From positions 124,001 through 188,000 of the forward strand of contig NZ_QFWX01000006.1 of the NCBI RefSeq assembly GCF_003344045.1: a stretch of DNA of 64,000 nt. The letters run 5' to 3'. This DNA is from Marinobacter vulgaris. Lineage in GTDB: Bacteria; Pseudomonadota; Gammaproteobacteria; Pseudomonadales; Oleiphilaceae. The notes under the pieces were generated by a model that did no database searches, had not been told where the DNA came from, and saw nothing but the letters and a program-made list of their open reading frames with translations. The position numbers and the translations under genes are program-made. Position 1 is the first letter of the stretch, and the number at the start of each line of letters is the position of its first letter. Shown in pieces: positions 45,434 to 53,560 of the stretch.

Positions 45434-46057
45434 ATGCAATACACGAGCACGGCCACGGCCACGCCAGGCCGATTCAGCTTCCGTTTGGCGGCCATGGCAT
45501 TGTTGGCCCTGTTCCTGACCGGGTGCGGCATAAACAACATCCCCACCTACGATGAGCAGGTAAAGGCCGCCTGGTCGCAGGTAGAAAACCAGTATCAGCG
45601 GCGGGCCGACCTGGTCCCCAACCTGGTTGAAACCGTCAAGGGTTTCGCCAAGCAGGAGCAGGAAACCCTGACGGCGGTGATTGAGGCCCGATCGAAGGCC
45701 TCATCGATCCAGGTGGATGAAAGTATTCTCAACAATCCTGAAAAGCTCCAGCAGTTCCAGCAGGCCCAGGGCGAATTGAGCAGTGCCCTAAGCCGGCTGA
45801 TGGCGGTATCCGAGCGCTATCCTGATCTGAAGTCGAACCAGAACTTCCTGGCGCTGCAGTCTCAGCTGGAAGGCACTGAAAACCGCATTGCGGTGGCCCG
45901 GCGGGACTTTATCCAGGCGGTCGAGCGCTACAATACCGAGATTCGCACCTTCCCTGGCCGGCTTTGGCACAGCTTCCTCTACAGCGATATGGAGTTGAGG
46001 GCCAATTTTGAGGCAACAGCCCCGAACGCGGAAGACGCACCTCAGGTGGAATTCTGA
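45434..46057 (+). CDS. LemA family lipoprotein
   Basis: A 207-residue lipoprotein: signal peptide with lipobox LFLTGC (Cys near residue 31), then the LemA helical domain (YDEQVKAAWSQVENQYQRR, LVPNLVETVKGFAKQE, SRLMAVSERYPDLKSNQNF). LemA proteins are membrane-bound and of unknown molecular role, often encoded with TPM-domain proteins, as here. The stop overlaps the ATG of the next gene (TGATG), so translation is coupled. Confidence 0.92.
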   Translation: MQYTSTATATPGRFSFRLAAMALLALFLTGCGINNIPTYDEQVKAAWSQVENQYQRRADLVPNLVETVKGFAKQEQETLTAVIEARSKASSIQVDESILNNPEKLQQFQQAQGELSSALSRLMAVSERYPDLKSNQNFLALQSQLEGTENRIAVARRDFIQAVERYNTEIRTFPGRLWHSFLYSDMELRANFEATAPNAEDAPQVEF

Positions 46058-46797
46058 TGCCGGTACTGTTGAGCCGGATAACCGTATTGCTGGTCCTGGT
46101 CCTTTCTGGCCAGGTCGCAATGGCCCAGTCTGCCCCGGATTTTCCCGAGTTGACGGGCCGCGTGGTCGATCGCGCCGACATGCTTCCCGAGAACCTTGAG
46201 GCCAACCTCGGTCAGATGCTGGAAGCCCACGAGCAGGCAACCACCGAGCAGGTTGTGGTGGTAACGCTTCCTGACCTGCAGGGTTATGCCATCGAAGACT
46301 ACGGCTACCGGCTGGGCCGGCACTGGGGTATCGGCCAGGAAGGCGAGGATAATGGCGCCCTGCTGATTGTCGCTGAAGACGAGCGACGAATTCGTATCGA
46401 GGTGGGATACGGAATGGAAGGGCGCCTTACCGACGCCGCCTCCGCGACCATTATCAACCAGATCATCAGCCCGGCCTTCCAGGAAGGCGATTTTGCCACT
46501 GGTATAGCCAATGGTGCTGCCGCTATGGTCCAGGTACTCGGTGGAGAACCCCTGGCAGTGCCTGATTCACGGGAAGCTCGCGGCGAAGGCGACAAACCCC
46601 ATCCCGCCCTCGGCATCCTGTTTTTCATTATTATCCTGCTGGCGTTTTTCGGGAGTGGCCGGCGCGGCCGAAGTGCCATACTGGCAGGCGCTCTCCTCGG
46701 AGGGCTTGGTGGTGGCCGCGGTGGTGGCCTTGGAGGCGGTGGCTTCGGCGGCGGAGGCGGCGGCTTTGGCGGTGGTGGAGCCTCCGGCGGCTGGTAA
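46057..46797 (+). CDS. TPM domain membrane protein (YgcG-like) with Gly-rich tail
   Basis: A 246-residue protein with a signal peptide (about residues 1-23), then a periplasmic TPM domain (LTGRVVDRADMLPENLEANL, TTEQVVVVTLPDLQGYAIEDYG, IEVGYGMEGRLTDA), a transmembrane helix (about 190-207) and a C-terminal tail of about 35 residues, mostly Gly with scattered Phe and Arg. Such tails are typical of YgcG-like proteins. The molecular function is unknown. Second gene of the LemA-TPM-TPM operon. Confidence 0.9.
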   Translation: MPVLLSRITVLLVLVLSGQVAMAQSAPDFPELTGRVVDRADMLPENLEANLGQMLEAHEQATTEQVVVVTLPDLQGYAIEDYGYRLGRHWGIGQEGEDNGALLIVAEDERRIRIEVGYGMEGRLTDAASATIINQIISPAFQEGDFATGIANGAAAMVQVLGGEPLAVPDSREARGEGDKPHPALGILFFIIILLAFFGSGRRGRSAILAGALLGGLGGGRGGGLGGGGFGGGGGGFGGGGASGGW

Positions 46798-46859
46798 CCC
46801 TTTATCTACCCCAAGGTCCACTAATACGGAACCCCTGATTCAGCAATATCGGAACTGAC

Positions 46860-47486
46860 ATGACGCTATTAACAAACAAGGAACAGCAACAGGTGGCTTC
46901 GGCCATCTCTGAGGTTGAACGGGAGACCGACGCGGAACTGGTGACCGTGCTGGCCGATGCTTCCGATAATTACTCCTACATACCCCTGCTTTGGGCGGGG
47001 ATCATTGCGCTGCTGATTCCTGGCACCATCAACTACTTCACCGGCTCCCTGGGTGCGGACTGGCTGCTGATGGTGCAATGGGCGACGTTTATTGTGCTTT
47101 GCCTCCTGCTCCAGTTTCCGGGGGTAGGGCATCGTCTGATTCCGCGCCCTGTCCGTTTCTGGCGGGCATCCAATATGGCCCGGCGGCAGTTTCTGGAGCA
47201 GAATCTGCATCACACCGAGGGCGGTGTGGGCATGCTGGTTTTCGTCTCTGAGGCCGAGCACTATGTGGAAATTCTCGTGGACCAGGGGATCTCTTCACGG
47301 ATTGGTGATGACGTCTGGGAAGGTATTGTCAAAACCTTTACCGAACGGGTGCGCAGTGGCGAGACCCTGACCGGCTTTCTGGAGTGTATTAAAAGCTGCG
47401 GTCAGCACCTCAGGGAACAGGTGCCCGCTACCCATGAGAAAAATGAATTGCCCAATCACCTGGTATTAATCCCCAAGCAATCGTGA
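46860..47486 (+). CDS. TPM domain membrane protein, second copy
   Basis: A 208-residue protein: residues 1-40 start the TPM domain (EQQQVASAISEVERETDAELVTV), two helices at about 41-85 interrupt it, and the second half (GGVGMLVFVSEAEHYVEILVDQGIS) completes it. Topology suggests a soluble TPM domain split by a hairpin in the membrane. Third gene of the LemA cluster, 62 bp after the Gly-rich TPM protein; convergent with the GST gene. No known activity. Confidence 0.85.
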   Translation: MTLLTNKEQQQVASAISEVERETDAELVTVLADASDNYSYIPLLWAGIIALLIPGTINYFTGSLGADWLLMVQWATFIVLCLLLQFPGVGHRLIPRPVRFWRASNMARRQFLEQNLHHTEGGVGMLVFVSEAEHYVEILVDQGISSRIGDDVWEGIVKTFTERVRSGETLTGFLECIKSCGQHLREQVPATHEKNELPNHLVLIPKQS

Positions 47487-47510
47487 CGCCTGTCAGCCTG
47501 GCGCCGGGGG

Positions 47511-48425
47511 TCAGGCCGGTTTCACGGCGTAGCCCTGGCGCGGAAAGTGCACATGCACCTGGCCCACCCGTTGATGGGAGCGTCCCAGGACCAGTGTCCG
47601 GTCATCTGCATACACCAGTTTGCCGATGACCGGGTCGCGCCCGTAATCGTCCGGTGCGATTTCCACATTCCTTCCTGTCAGCGGTTCGTCACTGGTGGCC
47701 TCGATGGCCCGTGGCATGGCGTTCAGGGCAATGTCCAGGCCCTGATCAGCGGTGATTTCGCGGAATTCGCCATGGCCGAAGGCCCTCATTCGCCCCATCC
47801 AGACGTTTACTTTAGGAAAATTCCTCAGCCAGGGCTTGCCCGCCAGATCGCACACAAACCAGAGACCATGGTAGGCGGAAAAGTCCGCGACACAGGGTTT
47901 ACTCCCGAACAGGAAGTCCTGGTCCAGCATGGCTTCCATGGTGCCGATATGGGAGATGACCTTTTGCTTGGCCTGAGGGCCACGCAGAGCCTTGAGCCGG
48001 GATTTTCTGCCCATGTTGATGCGGTCTTTGAGAAAGCGGAAAGCGTGGAAAAGAGACGTTTCCCTGACCAGCTTTTTCAGCATGCGGCCGTCGCTGGCTG
48101 CGATCACGCAGGCCAGGAATATGTCCAGATCAGTGCTGCGCACAAAATCGATGACTTCCTGCGGCTGACCGGCCAGGCTCAGTTCCTTTCTGCCGCTCAG
48201 GCGGGCAATGTGGTCCGCTATGGTACGGCTGTCGCAAAATATATCGGCGCCACTCTGGGCCACGGGGACTTTTCGGTAGCCACCGGCAAGTATCGAGAGC
48301 TCCGGCCTTGGCGGCATCTCTTTCACGGTAACTGACTGCCACGAAAGATCGGCATAGCCAAGCATCAACCGGATTTTCTCGGAAAAAGGCGACATGGCGT
48401 AGTGGTACAGAATGAAATCTTGCAT
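47511..48425 (-). CDS. Glutathione S-transferase family protein
   Basis: A 304-residue protein. Residues 1-80 form a thioredoxin-like GST N-domain (YHYAMSPFSEKIRLMLGYADL, GGYRKVPVAQ with the cis-Pro, DSRTIADHI), the rest the helical C-domain. The Ser of SPFSEK is the likely thiol-activating residue. It is longer than the typical 200-230 residue GST because of an extended C-terminal part (FGHGEFREITADQG and beyond). The substrate is unknown. Confidence 0.82.
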   Translation of the reverse strand: MQDFILYHYAMSPFSEKIRLMLGYADLSWQSVTVKEMPPRPELSILAGGYRKVPVAQSGADIFCDSRTIADHIARLSGRKELSLAGQPQEVIDFVRSTDLDIFLACVIAASDGRMLKKLVRETSLFHAFRFLKDRINMGRKSRLKALRGPQAKQKVISHIGTMEAMLDQDFLFGSKPCVADFSAYHGLWFVCDLAGKPWLRNFPKVNVWMGRMRAFGHGEFREITADQGLDIALNAMPRAIEATSDEPLTGRNVEIAPDDYGRDPVIGKLVYADDRTLVLGRSHQRVGQVHVHFPRQGYAVKPA

Positions 48426-48527
48426 GAGCGAAACCCTTCCTCGTTGACCGTGTTATCCGGCGAGATGAAGGAGGGTACGCTGCATACCTGCCTGGCGGAA
48501 GACCCGGACGCTGTCCGGGGGCGCCAC

Positions 48528-48635
48528 TCAGGCGATCAGCAGGCCTGCTGACGCGCAATACAGAAATGCAACCGCACCGGCGCAGATAAGGGCCCAGGCC
48601 GGGAAAATCAAAGATGAGCGGGTAGTTGTTCTCAC
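48528..48635 (-). CDS. Possible 35-residue membrane protein
   Basis: A GTG at 48635 preceded by CTGGAGGTGCAT (strong GGAGG, 5-nt spacing) opens a 35-codon frame ending TGA at 48528. The N-terminus RTTTRSS is basic and polar, and residues 10-35 form one hydrophobic helix (FPAWALICAGAVAFLY). The combination of site and amphipathic design resembles a real small membrane protein. No family recognised. It lies upstream of the GST gene on the same strand. Confidence 0.5.
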   Translation of the reverse strand: MRTTTRSSLIFPAWALICAGAVAFLYCASAGLLIA

Positions 48636-48855
48636 ATGCACCTCCAGTGTGATCTTTTTTGTTGTTGTCTTTACGCTGACCCCAACACTCTAGACTATTC
48701 ATGATCAATGTCACGAATGAAAACGTGTTGTCTGTCGCATTTGCCGTGCTTAAGGCCTCCTGTGCAGAGAGCTTGAGGAAACCGAAAATACAGGTACTAT
48801 GCTTTAGTCTGATAAAAATAAAGCGAGTCCAGACGATAACAATAAGGAGCCGTCA

Positions 48856-50538
48856 ATGGCTGTAGACAGTGCAAAGCAAACCTCCCTCCATTGCCTTTAT
48901 CATTGGGCAGAGCACACTCCCGATAAGGTCTACCTGACCCAGCCTTTTGCCGACGGAACCACCGAAGACATTACCTGGAGGCAGGCAGCAGATCAGGTTT
49001 CCCGAATGGCAGCGCACCTCGGTTCCCTGGATATCCCTGAGCGCAGCAATATCGGAATTCTGGGAAAAAACAGCGCACACTGGATTCTTTGTGATCTGGC
49101 CACCTGGGCAGCGGGTCACGTGTCAGTTCCACTCTATCCCACGTTGAACGGCGATACGGCCGCCTATGTTCTCGAGCACAGCGAAGCGAAGCTGCTTTTC
49201 CTGGGCAAGCTGGATGGCAAAGCGGACGGCTGGAATGACATCAAGGAGCACATCCCCGACGACCTGCCGATTATTTCGTTGCCGATGTCGCCCCGTAGCG
49301 ATACCCCTCAGTGGCTCGATATCATTGCTGACCAGCAGCCGGCCGAGCCCAAATTACCTGATCCGGACGACCTGGCGACCATTGTTTACACCTCCGGCAG
49401 TACCGGTCGCCCGAAAGGTGTGATGCACAGTTTCCGCACCATGATCTCCGTAGCGGATGGTTTGCAGCAGATCTTCCCGGTCAATCAGGATGAGCGCATG
49501 CTCTCCTATCTGCCGCTTGCCCATGTCGCCGAGCGTGCCGCGGTGGAAACCCAGTCACTGTATTACGGCTTCCACCTGTATTTCGCCAACTCCCTGGAGA
49601 CTTTCCAGGAAGACCTGCAGCGGGCCCGCCCGACTCTGTTTTTCTCGGTGCCACGGCTGTGGATGAAATTCTACCTGGGTATCAACAACAAGCTGCCACC
49701 CAAGAAGCAGAAAGTGCTGTTCAATATCCCGCTGTTGAACCGGTTGGTAAAAAAGAAGGTGCTCAAGCAACTGGGGCTTGATCATTGCCGTGCAGCCCTG
49801 ACAGGCGCGGCGCCTCTTTCCAGCGAAATTGTTGCGTGGTATCGCAATCTGGGCCTGGAGTTGCTGGAAGTGTATGGTATGTCCGAGAACTTCGGTTATT
49901 CCCATGCCAATCGTCCCAGCGCGGCGAAGCCCGGTACCGTGGGTGTCACCAATCCGGGCGTGGAGCATCGTCTGGCAGAGGGTGAGGAAATTGAGGTCAA
50001 AAGCCCCGGGCAAATGCTGGGCTATTACAAGAATGAGGAAAAAACCCGGGAAGATGTCACCGACGACGGCTTCCTGAAAACCGGCGACATGGGTGAGATC
50101 GACAGTGAAGGTTTCCTGCGTATTACCGGCCGCGTGAAGGATCTGTTCAAGACCTCCAAAGGCAAGTACGTGGTACCGGTACCGATTGAGAACCGCTTCA
50201 ACCACCCGAAAGCTGAAGTGGTTTGTGTGGCCGGCGCCAATCAGCCCCAGCCGTGCCTGATGGTGCTGTTATCGGAGGAGGCGCGGGATGAGCTGGAGGC
50301 CGGTGGCAGTCGCGAACAGCTGGAGCAGGAGCTGGCGGCGGAGCTGGATGCGGTCAATCGCGAGTGCGAGGGCCATGAGAAACTGGCCTTCGTGGTCGTG
50401 GTCAAGGAACCATGGACCATGGAAAACGGAATGCTGACGCCGACCATGAAAATCAAGCGCAACGTCATCGAAGATTACTACAACCGCAAAATGGATGAGT
50501 GGTTCGGCAAGAAACGGAAAGTTATCTGGGAATTCTGA
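48856..50538 (+). CDS. Long-chain acyl-CoA synthetase (AMP-dependent ligase)
   Basis: A 560-residue ANL-superfamily adenylating enzyme. The ATP motif YTSGSTGRPKGVM (residues about 176-188), the LTGAAPLSSE and YGMSENFG motifs, and the C-terminal RVKDLFKTSKGKYV hinge with the catalytic Lys region are all present. Length and the KTSKGKYVVP hinge fit long-chain fatty-acid CoA ligases (FadD-like, ACSBG-like subgroup). It activates fatty acids for beta-oxidation or lipid synthesis. AAGGAG precedes the ATG. Confidence 0.9.
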   Translation: MAVDSAKQTSLHCLYHWAEHTPDKVYLTQPFADGTTEDITWRQAADQVSRMAAHLGSLDIPERSNIGILGKNSAHWILCDLATWAAGHVSVPLYPTLNGDTAAYVLEHSEAKLLFLGKLDGKADGWNDIKEHIPDDLPIISLPMSPRSDTPQWLDIIADQQPAEPKLPDPDDLATIVYTSGSTGRPKGVMHSFRTMISVADGLQQIFPVNQDERMLSYLPLAHVAERAAVETQSLYYGFHLYFANSLETFQEDLQRARPTLFFSVPRLWMKFYLGINNKLPPKKQKVLFNIPLLNRLVKKKVLKQLGLDHCRAALTGAAPLSSEIVAWYRNLGLELLEVYGMSENFGYSHANRPSAAKPGTVGVTNPGVEHRLAEGEEIEVKSPGQMLGYYKNEEKTREDVTDDGFLKTGDMGEIDSEGFLRITGRVKDLFKTSKGKYVVPVPIENRFNHPKAEVVCVAGANQPQPCLMVLLSEEARDELEAGGSREQLEQELAAELDAVNRECEGHEKLAFVVVVKEPWTMENGMLTPTMKIKRNVIEDYYNRKMDEWFGKKRKVIWEF

Positions 50539-50553
50539 GCCCGCACACGAAAA

Positions 50554-50587
50554 CACCGGTGGGCCTGACTACTCAGGGCCACCGGTG
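50554..50587 (-). terminator. Strong hairpin, bidirectional terminator candidate
   Basis: CACCGGTGGGCCTGA (50554-50568) pairs with TCAGGGCCACCGGTG (50573-50587): 15-bp stem with one mismatch and a 4-base loop. On the minus strand it is followed by TTTTCG, so it can terminate the small minus-strand gene ending at 50622; on the plus strand it follows the acyl-CoA synthetase without a T tract. Confidence 0.7.
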
Positions 50588-50621
50588 CTGATGGAATCTG
50601 TCTTCCCTTACAGGGGCGGGC

Positions 50622-50819
50622 TTAGTGTCCGCCCTGCATCATCTGGGGCATCTCCGGCGTTGCGGATGTTGCCTTCTTTCTCCAGGAACTCATTTTCCGG
50701 CTGATTACCTGTGCGGCCTGTTTCGCGGCTGCACGGGTGTATTGGCGCCTGACATCAGTACTGTTGTGGAGGATACTGGACGGCAGCTGGTGTTCGGTTG
50801 CGATATGGTGTTGAGTCAT
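50622..50819 (-). CDS. Small protein of unknown function, 65 residues
   Basis: The ATG at 50819 has an excellent site, TAAGGAGGAAGGCGCT. The product is hydrophilic and basic in the middle (RRQYTRAAAKQAAQVISRKM) with a C-terminal PQMMQGGH, no signal or membrane helix. The frame is followed 35 bp later by a good terminator hairpin. Divergent from a LysR regulator whose start is 130 bp away, so that regulator may control it. No known family. Confidence 0.6.
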   Translation of the reverse strand: MTQHHIATEHQLPSSILHNSTDVRRQYTRAAAKQAAQVISRKMSSWRKKATSATPEMPQMMQGGH

Positions 50820-50948
50820 AGCGCCTTCCTCCTTATTCCGGTGGATTAAAAAATATTGGTTAGCTGACTATGCAAAGAACTATACGCCTTCTTTTTTGCA
50901 GCTTAAATACGTTAAAATCCGTACTCATGTTGCAAATATGCAGTAGCT

Positions 50949-51842
50949 ATGGACTGGGATTATCTTCGATATATTCACGCGCTGGCAATAGGTGGAACCC
51001 TCGCCAAAGCCGGTGAAATACTGGGTGTGCACCAGACGACCGTGCTTCGTCGTCTGGATCAGATGGAAGAACAGCTGGGGGTTCAGTTTTTTGAGCGTAA
51101 CCGCGACGGGCTTCAGCTAACGCCCGTGGGGGAAACCGCTTTCCGGGCAGCGGAAAGGCTGACTGGCGACATGGAAAACCTGGAGCGCCAGCTGAGGGGC
51201 CAGGATTCGGCCCCGGTAGGCAAAGTCAGGCTTGCCGCGACTGATACCATGGTCAACGCACTGATCAGCCCGATGATTGCCGACCTGCTTCGTGAATACC
51301 CGGATATTGAGCTGGAGGTACTTACCGATAACGATGTGCTTAACCTCAGCCATCGCGAGGCCGACCTGATGCTACGGCCCGTCAATAAGCCCCAGGCCAC
51401 TCTGGAAGGCGAACGTATCGGCACCATCGAGTCGGCTGTCTATGGGGCGGCAAGGTACTGCAAGCGTAACCCCGCCATGGACCTTGAGAACGGGCCAGAG
51501 CAGCAACTGTGGATTCTGCCCGATGAAAGCTTCAGCCACCTGGCAACCGGGCGCTGGTACCGCAAAAATCTGAAAAATGCCTCATCCATTATCCGTTGTA
51601 ACAGTCTCCAGGCCATGCATGCGCTGGCGCGAGCCGGCGCAGGCCTGGCCGCGCTGCCCTGTTATCTGGGTGACAGTACCCGGGAACTGAAAAGGCTGTC
51701 CGGGCCGCTTGAGGGTGAGGGTGTGGATCTCTGGCTGATGGTCAACCACGAAACCCAGCAGATGGCGCGGGTGCGTCTTGTGAAGGAATTTCTTACCACC
51801 AGGCTGGCAAAGCTTTCTCCACGAGTGGAAGGCGACGCCTGA
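50949..51842 (+). CDS. LysR family transcriptional regulator
   Basis: A 297-residue regulator with the N-terminal winged helix (residues about 4-62: GGTLAKAGEILGVHQTTVLRRLDQMEEQLGVQFFER) and a C-terminal periplasmic-binding-like effector domain (VRLAATDTMVNALISP, READLMLRP). Target genes are not evident: the divergent neighbour is a small protein gene, and the acyl-CoA synthetase lies beyond it. The helix-turn-helix recognition part (HQTTVLRRL) resembles the AlsR/CbbR-wide pattern only generally. Confidence 0.9.
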   Translation: MDWDYLRYIHALAIGGTLAKAGEILGVHQTTVLRRLDQMEEQLGVQFFERNRDGLQLTPVGETAFRAAERLTGDMENLERQLRGQDSAPVGKVRLAATDTMVNALISPMIADLLREYPDIELEVLTDNDVLNLSHREADLMLRPVNKPQATLEGERIGTIESAVYGAARYCKRNPAMDLENGPEQQLWILPDESFSHLATGRWYRKNLKNASSIIRCNSLQAMHALARAGAGLAALPCYLGDSTRELKRLSGPLEGEGVDLWLMVNHETQQMARVRLVKEFLTTRLAKLSPRVEGDA

Positions 51843-51849
51843 AACGGTT

Positions 51850-52539
51850 CTACCAGTCGCCACAAAAAGGCCAGAACTGATAGAAACGCCAGCACTGGAA
51901 CTCCTCTTCGCAGTTCTGTAACTGGCGATGGTAACGAAAGGCCCGGTTTTGCACCCGCTCGGCCAGCGCCATCACGGCCGGTTTGGCCAGGTAGCTTTGC
52001 CGCTGGTATCCGGTTCTTCCCTCGTGATAGGCGAGGTAGAGTTTTTCCGGGCTGGTAAGGGGAACGCCGACATGACGGTTGGTCAGATGATTGTACCAGC
52101 CCACAAAGTCCAGCGCGTGTTTCATGTTGGTGCGCACCACCGACAGGCCGTCGCCGTTTGCCTCCAGATATTCACCCCAGGCCGGGTCCAGGGCCTGGGC
52201 GTAACCGTAGGCAGAGGTCGGCCGGGCCCACGGGATGAAGCCGAACAGTTTGGTTCGGGGTGGACGGGCATGGCTGCGAAACGATGATTCATAGTAAACG
52301 AAGGCCAGTTGCGTGGCAATGGGGGTGCCCCAACGTTCCCTGGAGCTACTGGCATAGTCATACCAGACCGGGTGTTCCCGGAAAATCTCACAGACGTCTT
52401 CCGGATTGGCTGGCGGGTCCGGTTCCAGCAGGCTGAACCGGATGGTTGCCACGATCGCAATGGCCAGGCCCAGCGAGGGCAGTCCATACCAGCCGAGCCG
52501 CGACTTCCAGATTTTCAGTCGGTTACGACGATTCTTCAT
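51850..52539 (-). CDS. Transglycosylase SLT-like domain protein
   Basis: A 229-residue membrane-anchored protein with one N-terminal helix (about residues 18-38 after a basic start KNRRNRLKIWKSR) and a periplasmic domain of the lytic transglycosylase type. The Glu in FVYYESSFRSHARPP would be catalytic, and SAYGYAQALDPAWGEY and YLAYHEGRTGY correspond to the later family motifs. Less conserved than usual LTs. The start is uncertain: ATG 52539 or 52566, neither with a good ribosome-binding site. Confidence 0.75.
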   Translation of the reverse strand: MKNRRNRLKIWKSRLGWYGLPSLGLAIAIVATIRFSLLEPDPPANPEDVCEIFREHPVWYDYASSSRERWGTPIATQLAFVYYESSFRSHARPPRTKLFGFIPWARPTSAYGYAQALDPAWGEYLEANGDGLSVVRTNMKHALDFVGWYNHLTNRHVGVPLTSPEKLYLAYHEGRTGYQRQSYLAKPAVMALAERVQNRAFRYHRQLQNCEEEFQCWRFYQFWPFCGDW

Positions 52540-52662
52540 GGGCTGGTCAGGGCTCTCCCGCTCCATACTACAAAATGGTCATCAAACACCGGGCCGGTTT
52601 GCTTGCAGGCGGCGCCGGCGCCATGGCATAACAAACGTCCGTTCTCACAGGATACTAGGTTC

Positions 52663-53481
52663 ATGCGCGCACTATCCCAAGTTAAACCGGCATTACTTTT
52701 TCTTTTGCTGGTATGTACTTCCGCCACGGCCAGCCCACTGGCCGACTCCGTACTCCGGGCTTCACCCGTTGATGCGATTGTCGCCCAGTATCCGGCGATG
52801 ATGAGTCAGGGCGTCCGGGAGGGCCTGAATCAGAGTGGCCGGGTAGAGCCGTTCGTCGCCAATACCGTCAGCAGTATTGTCAGTAACGCGTTCAGCGTTG
52901 ACGAGATTCGCGCACAGGTGGTTGAGGACCTGGATCAGGGCCTGAGTGACCAGCAACTGGACTCCGTGCTTGGCTGGTATCAAACCCCCCTGGCCGAGAG
53001 GATTACCCAGGCGGAGATTGCCGCCTCCAGGCCGGCAGCCTGGGAAAAGGTGGAGGCCGCCGCTGCGGATTTGCAGGATAACTACCGGGGCAGCGAGCGG
53101 GCAAAGCTGTTTGACCGCTTTGACCGGGCAGCCCGGGCCACAGAGAGCACGGTAGACACCACCGTTGCTGTTCAGTTGGGTCTTGCTTCCACTCTGGCGG
53201 TCTTCAATGGCAGCGAGGGCCCCACGTTCGAACAGCTGCAACAGAAGATTGAAAGCCAGAGAGACACGTTGCGGGCCATGGTCGCCCGACAGGTCTACAT
53301 CGGGTACCTTTATACCTATCAGGATCTGAATACGTCGGAGCTGAAAGACTACATCGGATTTCTGGAGAGTGATTCCGGTTCAGCATTCGTGCGGGTGGTC
53401 ACCAACAGCATCCAGCGCTCGATTACCGACCCCGTGGAATCGGTAGGCAGTCAGCTGACAAGATTTTTCAATCCCGGATAA
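52663..53481 (+). CDS. DUF2059-like secreted protein
   Basis: A 272-residue protein with a signal peptide (hydrophobic LLFLLLVCTSATAS, cleavage near residue 23). The mature part is helical and contains two copies of a DUF2059-like motif: LSDQQLDSVLGWYQTPLAERI (about residues 97-117) and LNTSELKDYIGFLESDSGSAFV (about 219-240). Family function unknown; location periplasmic. Followed 79 bp later by an M24 family gene on the same strand. Confidence 0.72.
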   Translation: MRALSQVKPALLFLLLVCTSATASPLADSVLRASPVDAIVAQYPAMMSQGVREGLNQSGRVEPFVANTVSSIVSNAFSVDEIRAQVVEDLDQGLSDQQLDSVLGWYQTPLAERITQAEIAASRPAAWEKVEAAAADLQDNYRGSERAKLFDRFDRAARATESTVDTTVAVQLGLASTLAVFNGSEGPTFEQLQQKIESQRDTLRAMVARQVYIGYLYTYQDLNTSELKDYIGFLESDSGSAFVRVVTNSIQRSITDPVESVGSQLTRFFNPG

Positions 53482-53560
53482 CGCTCCCCGGGGTTTGAAA
53501 AACCGCCGCTTTGGGTCCAGTCTCCAGTAGTAACCTTTCCTCCTCCCGGAGACGACCCCC

